58,396 bases of DNA from Nitrospirota bacterium (GTDB taxonomy: Bacteria > Nitrospirota > Thermodesulfovibrionia > Thermodesulfovibrionales > UBA1546), in the NCBI GenBank assembly GCA_016212165.1, contig JACRGY010000131.1, positions 1 to 58,396 of the forward strand, in the 5' to 3' direction. The position numbers and the translations under genes were made by a program. The number at the start of each line of letters is the position of its first letter. Positions within the stretch are counted from its first letter, which is position 1. The notes under the pieces were generated by a model. The model did not search any database, was not told the DNA's origin, and worked only from the letters and a program-made list of their open reading frames with translations. Shown piece after piece: positions 58,264-58,396 of the stretch.

Positions 58264-58305
58264 CCAAAATAGAAATGTCCTGTTTCTACCAAAATAGAAA
58301 TGTCC
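58264..58305. repeat. Repeated 17-nt motif at insertion sequence end
   Basis: The 17-mer CCAAAATAGAAATGTCC occurs twice, at 58264-58280 and 58289-58305. Multiple terminal copies of such a motif are typical of IS21/IS481-type integrase-core elements, whose transposase binds them. Confidence 0.65.
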
Positions 58306-58344
58306 GGTTTTTATGCCGCCGCCTCGATTGGGTTTTCTCGGTGG

Positions 58345-58396
58345 TTATTGTGCCCCATAAACCCTCTTATATTGAACTTCTTCCATGGATGCTCTG
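58345..58396 (-). mobile_element. C-terminal fragment of an integrase-core transposase (runs off window)
   Basis: A minus-strand frame enters from the right edge and ends at a TAA at 58347-58345; its last residues read RASMEEVQYKRVYGAQ. It is followed by the repeated 17-nt motif expected at an IS end. The family (IS481- or IS21-like) is inferred from those terminal repeats; the transposase core is outside the window. Confidence 0.5.

Overview
The window reads as a chromosomal segment of a Gram-negative, probably anaerobic bacterium with mid-40s % GC by eye. It carries BamA and Skp (outer membrane assembly), a heptose kinase (LPS core), outer-membrane barrels, FeoAB (ferrous iron), SelA (selenocysteine), MoaC (molybdenum cofactor) and the AmrA/AmrS pair. 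This mix, with PATAN/roadblock/TPR signalling proteins and many PAS/GAF sensors, suggests a Nitrospirota (Thermodesulfovibrio-like) or deltaproteobacterial lineage. That placement is inference; there is no rRNA gene here to confirm it.

Layout. 1-5.8 kb: a CHASE2 Ser/Thr kinase, PP2C phosphatase and FHA protein in one operon, with a divergent RDD membrane protein. 5.8-9.6 kb: a ZnuABC-type metal importer and a divergent MFS exporter. 9.6-13.7 kb: DUF1207 protein, tsaB-rimI, an XRE regulator, a single-domain response regulator and hldE domain 1. 13.7-20.2 kb: an iron regulon with fur, a Fur-boxed outer-membrane barrel, feoA-feoA-feoB, a Cys-rich FeoB partner, a CDF-like transporter and a DUF4143 ATPase. 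20.3-31.4 kb: selA, an FmdB zinc ribbon, the galT-glgA-sensor kinase-response regulator-rlmD operon and an MBL-fold hydrolase. 31.5-46.5 kb: tRNA-Thr, a GGDEF protein with a lipoprotein, HD and metallophosphoesterase proteins, a radical SAM/SPASM protein, skp-bamA, rluD, TPR-roadblock, amrS, and fmdB-dapF-pilZ-dapA. 46.5-51.6 kb: an accessory stretch with a HEPN-like gene, an orphan antitoxin-like gene, ferredoxin, a CDF paralogue broken by a stop codon, moaC, a HigBA-type module, a regulator stub with a 50-bp tandem duplication, and an MNT-HEPN pair. 51.6-58.2 kb: one minus-strand operon (MgtE-like regulator, NRAMP, mtnA, polyprenyl synthase, amrA, PATAN-DnaJ-TPR protein). The right edge enters an insertion sequence.

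The most unusual signals are not genes. (1) Short arrays of degenerate tandem heptanucleotides, each with a different core, occur between genes and also in frame inside feoB, dapF (twice), tsaB, selA and the barrel signal peptide. (2) A long hairpin element occurs twice (10.5 and 31.4 kb) with a conserved interior, a compensatory base-pair change and unrelated but palindromic outer stems. (3) Many genes have a -10 box ending 5-7 nt before the start codon with no ribosome binding site, the geometry of leaderless mRNAs. (4) Two accessory cassettes are bracketed by direct repeats, one of which duplicates the 3' end of a ferredoxin gene.
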